From Leptodontidium sp. MPI-SDFR-AT-0119 (lineage: Eukaryota; Ascomycota; Leotiomycetes; Helotiales; Leptodontidiaceae): 64,000 nt of DNA. Numbering within the stretch: position 1 is the first letter of the stretch; each line of letters opens with the position of its first letter. Below the pieces are notes generated by a model. The model made no database searches. It saw only the letters and a program-made list of their open reading frames with translations, and was not told the origin of the DNA. The stretch spans positions 124,001 through 188,000 of the forward strand of contig JAHLEZ010000020.1 in the NCBI GenBank assembly GCA_020726505.1. Reading direction: 5' to 3'. The position numbers and the translations under genes are program-made. Shown one piece after another: positions 12,628 to 24,712 of this stretch.

Positions 12628-14458
12628 ACTCAAATGAGATCTTGAGCAAAAGTGAGTGCCTCACTTGACGGACAGCGAAGAATGGCAGGAGTAGGTGATT
12701 GGCAACACTTCAAGAAACGAGAGCGGTCCTCCACAAAGAAGTGGTTGGAGGGGTGAATTGAACACCTTGTATCGTTGGTGAATTAAAGTATTCGCTTCTT
12801 CTGCTGTGGAGGGTGGGTGAGGTTTGATTTCGGGTTTTCTGCGCGTGTACCCAGGACAATAAATACGGGAACTGAGAACTGATGACCCCACGAACGCTAT
12901 ACACGCCTCCTATGAAGGAGAAAACTCTCACTTACTTTTCTACAAAGTATCCCACCTTAGATGGTAATCTGCCCTGTCACTCGTACTGAGAACAATGGTG
13001 GGGTAAGAATAAGCGGGGTAATGCAATGGATTGAAGCTCACAAGGAGAGACATCACTCTCCATCTGGGTAGCGTGGGTTGTGGCGCTGCTTCACTCTATC
13101 TACAAGATTCGAAGTGAGAACACGCCACGTAGGAAGTGCAGATGTCGTGGCTGATGACAAGCATCATTCGCGACTTCAAAAAAACCCGTCCATCGCCAGA
13201 GAACGTGCTTTCACAATCTATCCCGTAACTTCCTGTAAAAGTGCTCCGCATTATTCAGGACTTTAGAACAGGATGCCTGCATTATGGATATTTTTATGAT
13301 TTCGGTATTCTGGCGTTTGGAAAACACACCTTCACTGCGTGGAGACTGCTGCAAAAGTACAGCACACTGCTTGGGACTTTGATAGGGAATTTCCCGAGGC
13401 TTTAACCTACGATAAAAATCATCGTATAAAGCCCGGGTTTCAGAATCAGCCAGATGAGTCCGCTGAATTGAGACCGTTGAAGGTGTTCGACACTGGCACG
13501 TAAAATCAAGTGGTTGAAAAGCTGACAGCGCAGAGAAATAATTGACTGGAACTTTAGGCGGAATATTCAAAATCAATTGAGGGGACGGCGGAATAGATTG
13601 GTAAAAGTGGCAGTGGCGGCGCCTACTGCTATGCATTTCGCGATGGCGAAGGGAAGTTTAGTGATGAGCGACGAAAGCACTTCGAAGTGAGACAGGAGTT
13701 GGGAGAGGGGTTGTTGCTGACCATCTAATCACCAGAAGTCATGAAATGGAAACAGCACATTGAGAGCATGTTTTTGCTTTACTGAATTAATAAACCCAAC
13801 TGAATACGCTGGACTGCACGAATTGACAAGCTGGAGGAGGTTTATCACAGGACCAACACTTGAAAGGCACAAAAGGAAGAACACCCATTTCTGATCCGCG
13901 CGATCGATGGCATTAGAAGTAAATATCCTCTCTCTAAGGATATGCAGCAAATATGACCCTTTTAAAGGAATACAGTAACGAAGACATGAAACTGCACCCG
14001 AAGGATGTCGAGAACGCAAATGTGATTGATATTGGGAATCGGAAACAGGAACTGATGTTCCGGCCCGTGCCCTCCCTCAAAATGAGATCGTGAAGTCGCG
14101 ATACGGTGATGATGTGAGGTCTAGCGATGCTCGCCCTTTGCATGCAATAAAGCGCAGTCAGAAATTTGGAGGAGTTCCATCAGGGTCGATGTGCAGAAGT
14201 GTAGGAAGAGAAGAACGCGAGAGAAAACACTAATTCAAGGCTTTGATTTCTATGAAATGAACGCGCGAATAATTTCAAGGCAAGGCGCGGGGGGAATAAC
14301 TTACTGGCACATGACGCATTATTCATAATTATAGAAGTAATGCTGAGATGGGCACGACATAGGAAGGAATGGAAAAGCGAAGGAAGAGAGGAAGAGGTTG
14401 GTGGTTGCAGCCTGGTCTGGTCGCCTGAGCGGGGAATGTTCGGGACAGATTTTGCCGG

Positions 14459-14466
14459 TATAAGTA
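14459..14466 (+). promoter_or_regulatory. TATA box of the U6 gene (pol III type 3)
   Basis: TATAAGTA lies about 30 bp upstream of the predicted first base of the U6 transcript, the usual spacing for a TATA-driven RNA polymerase III U6 promoter. Together with the downstream T-run it brackets a complete transcription unit. Confidence 0.75.
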
Positions 14467-14488
14467 GCCAAGTAATCAGATTCTTGTC

Positions 14489-14691
14489 GTACTTCGGTAC
14501 ATTTGGTGTATGTACTTCTCATCCCGCTCGACTATTCAATCACTAAAAACACTACAGCAATTTGAAACGATACAGAGAAGATTAGCATGGCGTAAGTCTC
14601 CTCACATTTCTCTCAACTGAACACAACTAACACCCCACAGCCCTGCACTAAGGATGACACGCTCAATCAAAGAGAAGCTACCAATTTTTTT
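14489..14691 (+). ncRNA. U6 spliceosomal snRNA interrupted by two introns
   Basis: Catalytic snRNA of the spliceosome. Exon 1 (about 14489-14507) is the 5' stem-loop GTACTTCGGTAC followed by ATTTGGT. Exon 2 (14558-14591) has CAATTTGAAACGATACAGAG, which contains the invariant ACAGAGA box, then AGATTAGCATGGC. Exon 3 (14641 to about 14686) begins CCCTGCACTAAGGATGACAC and ends in CTACCAATTT. Joined, the RNA is about 99 nt, the normal U6 size. Intron 1 (14508-14557, 50 nt) starts GTATGT and ends ACAG. Intron 2 (14592-14640, 49 nt) starts GTAAGT, has ACTAACA near its end and ends CAG. Both look like ordinary mRNA introns. Mature 5' end is approximate. mRNA-type introns in U6 are known from several fungi, including fission yeast. 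A processed pseudogene is excluded because introns, TATA box and terminator are all present. Confidence 0.93.
14685..14691 (+). terminator. Pol III T-run terminator of U6
   Basis: A run of seven Ts directly after the conserved U6 3' end. It serves both as RNA polymerase III terminator and as the source of the oligo-U tail bound by Lsm2-8. Confidence 0.8.
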
Positions 14692-15629
14692 CTTCTTGCT
14701 ATTCTTCTTTTTTTATTTTATTTTTATAAAAAAAAACATTTATTCCCTCGGGGCTATGTTTTTTCTTTTCTTTTTTTCTCTCCCGATAATTAATATGCCG
14801 CGAACCGAGATGCCCCCAACCACTGTCCCTGATAGGTGGACTTCTGATTGCCTCGGTACGGAGATTCGTCTCAAAAGTCCCGGGACTACAGGGTACTTCG
14901 GCCCAAAGCCTTTACAGGGCCTCCTTACAGTGGAGTGAGGCGCTGAAAGATACTGAACGACGCTGTAAATTCAGGCTTGAAGTACTGTAACGAAGGTCAA
15001 GGCGTACTTCTAGACGTTTGACACCACCTTACTCCTGAAGGGACACTAAGCGAAGGATTATAATTAATTCACTTGTTTATATATAGAGTGGATTGTTAAC
15101 TGTGGGAGAAAGTCTGATATGGATCGTTACTGTAAGAATTAGTACTAGTTTGGGAAATACGTTTGTAGTGGATGTGGATATGTTCAGAGACGTGACATTT
15201 TGATGAATCACTTGAAGATCTGCACGTTTTAGAGAGGTGAGCTTACTCGGCGAAGAGCAATAATAAGGCTGATGTTACTTAGAGATATGTCTGAGTGTGG
15301 AAAACAGCCTTGGCCGTCCGAGAGATGAAGAGCTGGAGTGGTTAGACTTATCCTCTTTCGACTTGGAAAGTGGTGGCCGATTCGAAATGGGGGATGTGTA
15401 CACTTAAGAGTATGAGAGCGCAATGTTTTCCGATGAGGTAACAAGCTTAGGGATTTTATATACTGGCTTTGCGGAATCTCACATCGAACTCAAATACTGA
15501 GAAGGTCATTGGTACTAGTCTGCGATGTATCAAAATCATGAAGTCTGAGACCAAGGAAATAGTCACTGCCACAATTGCCTCTTACCTCTGCTATATCTCC
15601 TTGCGTCCCCCGATCTGCAAACTTCAAAT
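14692..15629. other. Intergenic region between U6 and the piggyBac-like element
   Basis: No gene seen. It starts with a T/A-rich stretch (14692-14790) and continues with unremarkable sequence; a 94-codon frame at 14654-14938 overlaps the U6 exon and is not credible. Confidence 0.5.
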
Positions 15630-18430
15630 TATCCCTTCCACCCTCAAATGGCACCTTTTATTGATGTACTCGAAAGTGGAGTTACTAAGATCATTAGAGC
15701 TGTAACTGTGGGTAAGATCTCCAGAAATAAATGAGGCTCTACTAGCGAAATGACGTGATTTTTGCTACTCAAAGCTCAAGAAAGTGAAGCTACTCGTATC
15801 TGATATAAAATTAAAGACAAGACTACTGAAAATGACTAAAAACATCAAAACTACTGCCAAATTCAGTACATATAGTATACTTTAAAGCATCCTAAGCAGA
15901 GAGATAGGTTATACTCCGCACAACTCTTCCGCGTCTTACGAATCTCCTTCTTTTCTAACTCGCCTTTAGAGGCCTTAAATCGACAGTAATAACATTGCGC
16001 CTTCTTGTTGTGACCTTGTATGACGTGGTAGTAAGCCGCATATCGCACAGTATTCGGCTTTATGATCTTGGTGTCTTGATATATTCGAGAAGGGCTGTTT
16101 CGACGAGATGCTAGTGTTTTAGCGCCGACGAGGTCTTTAACAAGAAGCTCCCTGAAATGCCGATGGGATCGCTGTCCTTCGTATTGCCGGCCTATCACCC
16201 TTGATTCTAGCTCTTATCTCTATAACAAGAAGGCGTTAATAATAGCTGAATCGAGAAGCCAAAAGAAGTAAGGAAGCTAGTTACGTCTTGTAGCCTGTCT
16301 TGTATTAAACTCGGCTCTTAGCTGATTTGCGCGGTCCACACTATTTATGTTGTAGTTATAGTCGTCGATCGGAATAATGACTAGTAAGGCGAGTCTATTA
16401 GCAAAGAAGCGCTGAATCTACTTCTTTGTAAGGAAATCGATTTAGTCTTTAGGCGCAGGAATATGAAAGGCTTCGCGGGTGGTAGTTGTCATAGTTGCTG
16501 TCTCCTTGGGTCGACGACGATTCCGTAACATATACCCTAAACCGCTATGGATCGTACTCATAAGCCGCACAACTGCTTGATCTTGCTAAATAATTAAGAG
16601 GACCGGCTCTCCTCTTTTATAATCTAATATTTGTGTGCGAACCTCCCCTTAGCCTATTAATTTGCCGTTGTTTGTATCTAAAATCTCGTCTTGGAATATA
16701 CCTATTATTATATTACGTCGTACGGTTCCTACAGCGCCGATTCTATAACTGTGAAGTGCGGAAAAGAGGTCGTAGCTTGTGAAAAGGTTGTCTATAAAGA
16801 TAATATACTTATAGTCTTTGTAGGGGAGGTTGAGAGCGAGAGTTAAGACGCCGCATATAGTTGAAGAGAGATAAGGGTGAGATTCTTGAGATTCTTGAGT
16901 TTCTTGGATTCCTTATGTACCTAAGGTTTAATGAGTCAGTATTTTCTGAGCCAATAGGAAAGGCGGATTTTCAACCGAGCTAGTTAGATAAGAAAGATAA
17001 GGCGGCAGCTTTACCCCTTTAGGTTTAGCGGTCTTATAACGTAGAGGGGAAGAAACACTAAATTCTCTAACTAAACTTCTCCTTCTCTCTCTTTTAATAC
17101 CACTAAAATACGGAATATACGACTTATTACACGAACCGGAATAATACAGCCAATCGTATATATATCCCTTACAGTAAAGCGCCCAGTTTTTATACCTATT
17201 AGGCTCTGGCTTGCCTAGAACCTTGGTAACATGCGCACTTCGTCCTCGATACCTAATTATCATCTTATTGTACGAGATATGCGACCTTAGAGTGACGACA
17301 GCTTAAAATTGAGCCTGTAGATGTGTATTTAAGGGGCTCAACTTGTAGTACTAATCTACGGGAATTAGATCACGGTCGTCGTCGACGTCTAAGATCTTAA
17401 AGAACTTCTTCACGTCCTTATACCTCTTATACTTCATCTAATGAATTGGGGACGTAGGAGTCGGCTTTTCCTAGTGGGATTTCGGTCTACTATTACCTTG
17501 GTAGCTAATAAAGATTAGAAGAGTTACGTATACCTTTATCTCGTGTGTGCTGACCGGCTTAAAAGTATGACGCTTAGTACTCTTATTTTTTGACCTCTAA
17601 TGTATCGCATACTTATTAGTATATGTTATAAAGCCCTCAAACTGTTCCTCACCGAAAAACATACGAAAGAAGCTAGTTAGGTCATTAATTAATACATTTT
17701 CCGGGAGGTGTGCCTTTAAAGGGCGTTCTAGTATATCGAGAGGGACGAATCCGTCCTCAACTTCACACGTCTCCATAATCGTCGCATGCGCCTTTCGTAG
17801 ATGCTTCTTTTGTCGATTGGTCTTTGTACTAAAGGTCGCTATATCTTCGGTGATATTGCCATTGAAGATATCTCGATTTTGATAGAAATCCTCGTCGAAC
17901 ATATATAGGGATGATACTAATGGCGAGGGAGGACCACGATATGGAGTAGGCTGCCTTGGTGGACTAGATGGGAGACTAGAACCTCCACGACGAATATACT
18001 GGCGCTGGGGTCTTGGAGATGGTGTTTTTGGAGGTATACTTGTACGCCGGCGACGACGAGGTCGAATATAGGTGATTACAAGAGGTATTAGTGAGCTTAG
18101 AGCGTTGCCATCGACAATAGAGGTTGTAGGGGGGCTAGAGAGCGGCGTAGAGGCTCTGGAAGACATGTTTAAAAAGAGTAAAGAAAGGTAACGATTCAAA
18201 GTGTAGGATCATAGAATTTCGAGTCCTTTTATATTAATTCTTACTTCACATCACAGTTCCTAATCACCAAACCGCGTCGACGCGTTTCTACCGCTTAAAC
18301 AGTGAGGTTGGGAAGCCCTATATTATATATTAACCAAGGCTCGCCAGCGATATTACTCCCCACTACCACTCAATTCGACTCCACTACAGCGACGAGCTAA
18401 AAAAGGTGCCATTTGAGGGTGGAAGGGATA
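15630..18430 (-). mobile_element. PiggyBac-like DNA transposon, decayed
   Basis: A 2.8-kb element bounded by perfect 30-bp inverted repeats at 15630-15659 and 18401-18430, whose outer part reads TATCCCTTCCACCCTCAAAT. Inside, on the minus strand, lie remnants of a piggyBac transposase. The size is right for an autonomous piggyBac. The expected TTAA target duplication is not clean: the bases outside CCCTTCC are TTAT on the left and ATAT on the right, so the target site has mutated or a TA duplication was used. Family assignment rests on the transposase remnant. Confidence 0.75.
15863..18199 (-). pseudogene. PiggyBac-type transposase (DDE_Tnp_1_7) pseudogene
   Basis: Three open pieces read in order on the minus strand. 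17597-18199 (200 codons) has a basic, Ser/Pro-rich start and ends with FFRMFFGEEQFEGFITYTNK, the piggyBac N-terminal core motif. 16928-17263 begins IIRYRGRSAHVTKVLGKP and contains GYIYDWLYYSG, matching the RGR-H-K-KP and GYxxDWL motifs of the family catalytic core. 15863-16198 carries a Cys-rich tail (CYYCR, SLCLGC) like the piggyBac C-terminal zinc-binding end. Stops and frame breaks lie between the pieces and TA dinucleotides are raised, as expected from RIP. It is not expected to make active transposase. Confidence 0.75.
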
Positions 18431-18561
18431 TGTTTACACTATCATTTCTTGGCCTAGAGCTTACACAAAACGTAGTATGATCCAGACATTTGAGGAACTG
18501 AGAAGCTTGTAACAAGACCGAATAAGGAGCCCGTCAATTCCACTCTAGGTCAGAGCATATA

Positions 18562-21500
18562 TCAAGTAGCATGCATCCGTAAAATATCTGCCGTCCTCGA
18601 CCAACGGTTAGAGTCAAACATGTGTGGATGCCGCTCTCGCTCTGCTTCTTCTATTGCGTACTGTAAAGCTGTTTTGCCAAAGTAGTCCGTCGTTTCCTGA
18701 TGAATGTGAGAACTTCCGAGGAGATATATGAGAGCTTCTTCCGTAAGAGACCCTCCAAGCGCAATTGCATGAAGCAGGTTCATTCCCTTGGAGTTCGTCC
18801 CGTCTATATCCACATCGTAGTCTTTCAATAGCTGTAGGACTTCAACATCCACTGTCCCATACATCGCATATAATTCAGCCAGAGTCTTCCCTGCTTTGTT
18901 GACAGATTTTCCACGAGTTCCATGACTTAGCAGTAGCTGACAGATTGACAGTTCGGTGAAAAGGCGGAATTGGCTCAGATAGTGCCCCAATGGCGAATTC
19001 CCATAGTCATCCGTGTTGTTGGCATTGGCTCCTAGATTCAACAGCGTCTGCACCATATCAAATTGAACAGAGCAGCAATCTCCTACTGAGTGGTGTAAGG
19101 CATTTCTTCCAACGCTGTCTCGGATGTTCAAGAAATTAGGAACATCCCCTTGATACGCTCCAACGATAGATATGACGGTCTGTGCATTGCGGCTTTTGGC
19201 AGCATAGTGAAGTGCAGTTCTGCCCTCGTTGTCGGCCATTTCTATGACAGACCCTTGGGAGAGGAGGACATTTACTGCATCAGGGTGCCCTGCTAAGCTC
19301 GCCAGGTGTAACGCCGTCTGTCCCTTCAAGTTACAGGCAGTGACTCTAGCCCCTTTCTGAATCAAGCTTCGAACGATATGTGGGGAGTCCAGCTCTGTAT
19401 AGTTAACTGTGTGTAATAACGATAAACCTTGAGCGTCCTGGAACGTGACGTTGGTTCTATCATCTCTAAGAAGCGTCTCAACCACAGCTCTTCGCGTTTT
19501 AGTGATTTGAGTGGCTACTTCCTCTTGTACGTCCTCGTCATCGAATTCCACAACATCCCACAAGTCTTCCAGTCTCCAACGAGGCTCATTCCAAGCATCC
19601 GAATACTTCGAACCCTGGATACTCCTGGAGAGCGCAAGATGTAGTGGCGTTTCTCCACAATGGGAGAGTGCATTAGGATCGGCACCTTGACTGAGAAAGA
19701 ATTCCGTCATCTCTGCGTCGCCGACCAATGCCGCGAAATGGAGCGGAGTCAAGCCTCTCAGATCGCCAGTGTAATGCTCTTGAGCTATGTCTGCAATGTT
19801 CAGGTAGTAGACAGTAGATCCACATAAAAGCCTTGGAATCCAGCTCCTCCTCTGAACTCTTAAATCAATGGCCACTCCATTGTTAAGTAGTACGCTGGCG
19901 ATGTCTCTGCGATTGAATTGTATTGTACAATGCAGTGGTGTCATGTTGTTGACATCAGTCATATCAACAGGTGCGCCATGCGCTAATAGTAATTCCACCA
20001 TTTCAGTGCCGAAGAATCCACTCTCGACCGACAAATGCAAGGCACCTTTTCTCTCTCCATCAAAGGCGGTCAGCTCGGCACCAGCACGTAGCAAAAGCTC
20101 AACCGCTGCCTTCTGGCCCTTACTAATTGCAGCAAGCAAAGGTGTCTGTCCTTGAAAATCTCGCGCCTCCACGTCTGCCTGGTGTTGAATGAGTAGGTGC
20201 ATGGACGTGATTTGGCCGATTGATGCAGCATGGTGCAATGCTGTTCGTCTCGATGTGTCACATGTATCAATGCCCAATCCCTTTGGTAGCAACACCCCTA
20301 CCAGTTCCTCTTGCCCGTTGTCTATTGCCCAAATCAACGGTGTACGGCCATCGGAATCTATAGCTTCTAGGTCATGCCCTTTCTTCAGCAGCTCAATTGC
20401 TGCATTTCGCAAGCCAAAGTACGCTGCAAGATGCAATCCTTTGACTCCCATGGGAGCTTTTTGACGATGGAAAGAGTGAATTCCTAGTGTGAGCATTGCG
20501 TGACTCGCGCCTGCTACCTTGGATTTGCTCTCGAGGAACTGCAGCACCAACGTATTCAATTCAGAATTTGCAGGCCCCTTACGAGCGTGGTGGCCCCAGT
20601 TTATGGCGGCGTACTCGAACAAATGATTTGATTGCAATGGCTTCTCAAAATCGTTGTCCTTTGGACCGCCTACGCCCTCGAAGGCACTATGTGAGAGGTA
20701 CGTGACGCAGATCGTCGCAATATCCGCGTCTGCATCGGGAAACCAACGCGTTTGCGTATGTTCGAAATATTCCTGTGCTGTTTTGTGGACTAAGCGGACA
20801 ATGTCGCTCGTTTTATCCACTGTGACCAATCCAGCGCACACGGAAACGAGGTCTCCGATTTTAGGGAGATTCTCTTCGTCTAGCTCAAGCTCACCAATTT
20901 CTACTGCCATTGCATGCCGGAGTTCCAACGTCGTCAATGGTCTTGTCGCGTAAGTGATCCATGAGAGAACCTTCTTAGCAAGCAGTCCAAAATCGTCTCC
21001 CTGGCTGATGATCCTATCCATTGCTCTATCGTATACCTTCAGTAAAACCTTGAACTTCCTATTGTCGCTAGAATCTTGAGCCTCGATCTTGAATTGGTTC
21101 AATGCTGTTCTTATAGCCTTTGGTACTTGTAACTGCCCAAGTTCACGGAGATAAAACTCTGCTAAGAGAAACCTGAGCAAATGTGAGCATTAAACTTTGC
21201 TTTTGAGAACCAGACAAAATACATACATTCCTCCGACAGTCATTGAAAACACAGCCTTGATTTCTTCCTGCAGTTTGGGGCTGCTCGAAACACATTCATG
21301 GAGCTGTGACATGTGACCATCTAGATATGTCTGTACATCTCTGTCGCTGGCGAGAATTTCTCGTGAGAGATGTTCCTTAAAGTTTTTCTCGATGTCCAGA
21401 TTCGTTCGGAAGGTTGCGAAGAGCTTTACTTTAGTCTCTTTTTGAAGATCAAAGATTTTTGATAGAAACTTTGATCGACATGCACCCAACACTTGGCATT

Positions 21501-22596
21501 CATCTATCGCATCGACGATAATAAAGACTTTTGAAAACACAGCAACCACGGATCTCAGACTTGTCGAGATCTCGTCGAGTGATGGACGCGTACGCCTCCC
21601 CTTATGCTTATTGTAAAGAGCCATCACACTCTCCGGTAGAGAAGCCTGGCCTTCAGCAAGCTGTCTAAGCAGACTTTCGAGGAGATCTTTGGGCTGCTGC
21701 TCGCCCTGGCGTCGAAAGTTACAGAAGATGTATGCAATACCAATGGTTGTGTTGTCAGTAAATCGCGTAGCCAAGTCGTTAACCACAATGGCGGTAAGAA
21801 TTGTCTTCCCCACTCCAGGAATGCCTGGACATAACAGTGTTTGTCTGTCGGTGTGCATCCACTCTTGGAACTCTACACAATCCAGAAGCCATTGGCCAGT
21901 TCCTTCCTGTCGGCGGCTAATGAAGTCGCTTTGCTCAGACGAATAGTCGGTCGGGGTGAGCCAGTCCAGGATAGCCTGCCGATTCTGCTCTCGCTCTCGA
22001 TCCTCTTGACGTTCATAATATCTGTCTACGCCGTCTCGGATAGCCAAGGTAATTTTGGTGTCAGCTTGATGCCACTCCTGCTGTTCTTTTCTTCCTTCTC
22101 TGACCTCTTTATGGATAGTTGCTCCCAGGACGGCCACATCGATCCAGAGCATGCTGTTGAGCGACTCGCACTGCCGAGAAAGGTTTTGGATTGATTCTTG
22201 TGTGGACTTAGCTAGGAAAGCCCCTTTGAATCTCTCCCAGCTTAGCCGGTGTCCTTGGTCTCTCTTTCTTAGCTCCCATAGCAGGGAGTCTAGCTCTTTC
22301 TGACATATTTCGAGCATGTTTTTCGTATCACTGGTAGAGGAAGCATTGGGTCCAAGGTGCGAGAGGAGTACTGAGGGTCGGTCTTGAAACGCTTCCGCGA
22401 AGTCTGCATTGAGAAGGATGTTGGTATTCGTTTCGGACAATACAGTTTTCAGTGTTCGAAGCTCAGCCATAAAAGCTTTGACAGCTTGTGGTGCGTCTTT
22501 CCAATCCATCCCGAATTGGACCACTACCTGTGTGATCTGGAAAACGAGACTGAGAACACCGATGACCCCAGCTCCAGTACCGAAAGGGTCGGCCAT
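18562..22596 (-). CDS. STAND/NLR-like protein: fungal N-terminal domain, NACHT, ankyrin repeats
   Basis: Two exons on the minus strand: 22596-21227 and 21172-18562, joined across a 54-nt GTATGT...CAG intron; 3981 nt, 1326 aa. Residues 1-150 start MADPFGTGAGVIGVLSLVFQ and resemble the helical N-terminal domain of fungal STAND proteins (HeLo-like group). The NACHT NTPase follows, with Walker A GIPGVGKT near residue 255 and Walker B VFIIVDAIDEC near 355. A winged-helix-like linker leads to about a dozen ankyrin repeats from about residue 700 to the end (for example RTPLIWAIDNGQEELVGVLL, TALHLASLAGHPDAVNVLL). Such proteins act in the cytosol as ligand-triggered oligomerising switches in allorecognition or non-self responses. 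The whole frame is open and Walker motifs are intact, so it is probably functional. It sits between a dead transposon and a row of dead genes. Ligand and output are unknown. Confidence 0.88.
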
Positions 22597-23364
22597 CTCG
22601 TATGAGAATGAAGAGAAGGCTTGTTGATTTCAACTTTCATATAGCCACAGTTGCAAATTGGTTGCTGTGTCGTACAAAGCTGTCGAGAGTTTGAAATTTG
22701 ACCCTGTTTTGTCGAATAAGATGGTATTGCTTCAGAACAAGAAATCTTTCAACCGGTCAGATCTAAGCTCGATGACCTTTGCCTTTTTTTGGGAGGAAAT
22801 ACTATGACATTACTGAGATAAGGAAGTGAATTTGAAATGCCGGAGCCTTGCAATACGCCGACAATGACGGTGCATGATGTGCAGCTGAGATGCTGCGGCA
22901 AGGCAGACTGGGGCCTGAAGTTTCGGCCAATCGAATTGCATCACGAGGAAACGGGACTCCATCGACGTCTCCCCTTCTGAACCCAAGAGCACAGCACCTT
23001 GACACAAAAACGTATAGCAAAACTTTACAACATCTTGTCAATGGTAGTATTAATTATCGTCCGCTTGGCTTATACGAGTGAATGAATATTGAGTTACTTC
23101 GTAGTACGCCGCACGTCTTTCTGTAGAACGATCTAGCTTCGGATGGTAGTTCAGGCGGATCTAACAGGGATAACATGGCTGTGAAGTTCGACCCATCTCA
23201 ATCAAGAAAGACGGCGCGACGAGACTCAGCAGTGATCACTCCAAAACAAAACACCTTTCCATCATCGTTCCCATGCACAACAAAGTCTGCTACTACATTA
23301 TTCTTGTTCCAACCGCGATTCGATACCTTCCATATGACGTGTGGCAACGAGAAGTCTGCGAAGC
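22597..23364. other. Intergenic, upstream of the NACHT-ankyrin gene
   Basis: Probable promoter region of the minus-strand NACHT-ankyrin gene. Short open frames on both strands (65-79 codons) have no recognisable motif and overlap each other. Confidence 0.4.
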
Positions 23365-23649
23365 TTAGGTTAAGCGATTCAGCCTTGCGATAGGCGCCGC
23401 GGAGGACCCCTGTCGAAGAGCGCTTTCCTCACGTTCTGTCATTGAACCGGAATTATAATTACTTTCAGAGTCTGAGTCAGAGCTGGAACAGGTGTCTTTT
23501 TCGTCCTCATCATCGAAGGGGGAAGCTGTTGCTCTACGCTTTGCCTTTGCTAGTGGAGGGCATGCCTGCGGGCCTTTCTGGTAGAGAAGCGTCCTAGCGT
23601 GGCCATGGTTGAGTGACGCTGAGCGTGACGGCGAGGGAGCCTCGTCATC
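23365..23649 (-). other. Possible coding relic, Ser/Asp/Glu-rich, no start codon
   Basis: A 95-codon stop-to-stop minus-strand frame with biased, protein-like content: PSPSRSASLNHGHARTLLYQ, then AKAKRRATASPFDDEDEKDT and a serine/acidic run. It resembles a disordered tail of a nuclear protein. No start, no domain and no partner exon were found. It lies at the edge of the pseudogene cluster and is probably another remnant; the call is weak. Confidence 0.25.
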
Positions 23650-24101
23650 TTAAGGCCAGCTAGATACGACAAGCCGAAGAAGGCGGTTGTGATAGTGTGA
23701 CAAGTTTCGGAAGAAGATTGAGCTCGAAAGTTGAAGGAGAATAAGCAATGATTTCTCGGAATGAAGAGAATCAGAGACTATGTAAAGGGAGAAGGGTCAG
23801 ACAATACGGTATTGAGAAAGCAAGTAAGGAGGAAAGAAGTCATTAAATGAATGCGAGCAAAGTAAATATTTGCCTGAATAATGCACTCTGGACGACACAA
23901 CCACGCTCTCACGGGCTTCTTCTCAAGTCCCACACAGCTCAGATGGAATCATTGATAAGTGCACCGCTCCCCATCACAGACAACCATCGAGCCGGTACTT
24001 GGACTTCTACAGATGCAATGCAGCTTTCCCGGTCGACCGTCCCCGAGGTGCACTTACATGTGATGTTGGAGGCAGAGGGTCGTTTCCAATTTATTTATTA
24101 G

Positions 24102-24514
24102 AAAGTACTCAGCTATCCTGTAGAAACCGTCTCGCCAGACTACAGTGAGACGACAGTCGCGACATTCAGAGTCAGGTTTCTACGTTCTAGTGCAGTTTCA
24201 ACCTCCAAAACAGACTCCATCATAGAACCGTCTGACAGCTTGGATGTATCTCCTCAAGGGCCGGACCAACATGAGTCTCCAAGTCAAACAACCGACTCAA
24301 CGGACGACTAGATCATGATGCCACAAGTTCCAGCCCCTCCAGCACTTTCTCGGATCTTGACGAAGACGAAGATGAAAGCGATTCTGAATCACTAGCGTCA
24401 GACCTCTTAGATTTTGAGGTTGAAAACGGCCGGAGTTATCATCTCGAGCCTGATTATCAAAGACAAGATCGCCTCCTTTATTGGGCACCGAACGATGAAG
24501 CTACTATGATTTGA
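24102..24514 (+). pseudogene. N-terminal remnant of a LaeA-like SAM-dependent methyltransferase
   Basis: Two overlapping frames make one protein when shifted by one base near 24308. The first (24102-24311) is Ser/Thr/Pro-rich and ends TTDSTDD-stop. The second continues with SSTFSDLDEDEDESDSESLA, then FEVENGRSYHLEPDY...APNDEA before a TGA at 24512. The ENGRxYH...PNDE pattern is the conserved entry to the methyltransferase domain of the many LaeA/TAM-type fungal methyltransferases. The catalytic fold itself (GxGxG motif) is absent. So this is a frameshifted, 3'-truncated fragment with no expected function. Composition is normal, not RIP-like. Family call rests on one motif. Confidence 0.5.
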
Positions 24515-24712
24515 AGTCCTGGACCGATACACCGCGCCTCGATCGTCGCTCTGCAGGTGATTGTGGAGGGCATATTCTTGGCTGTAGCCTCAACATTCCT
24601 AGATAATACAACAACGCATTCACGATTCTACTTTATTTGAGTTATTTGTGATGGTCTGCGGAATTTAGTTTATCCAACAAGCCAAATTTGACGTGTCTGC
24701 TTCAACACATTC

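Larger units (their letters stand above)
4710..14458. other. Gene-poor intergenic region
   Basis: About 9.7 kb without a recognisable gene. Open frames are short (the longest is 144 codons, ending at 11910 on the minus strand) and show no family motif, and many overlap in several frames. Composition is normal rather than TA-enriched, so this is not a RIPed transposon block. The first few hundred bases probably hold the cdc25 3' UTR. T-rich, G-rich and (G/T)n runs occur at 6287-6560 and 7100-7170. Small intron-rich genes or non-coding RNAs cannot be excluded. Confidence 0.5.

Noticed and set aside
14654..14938. 94-codon ORF starting inside the U6 exon
   Set aside because: It overlaps the U6 3' exon and terminator and is Phe-rich only because of T-runs.
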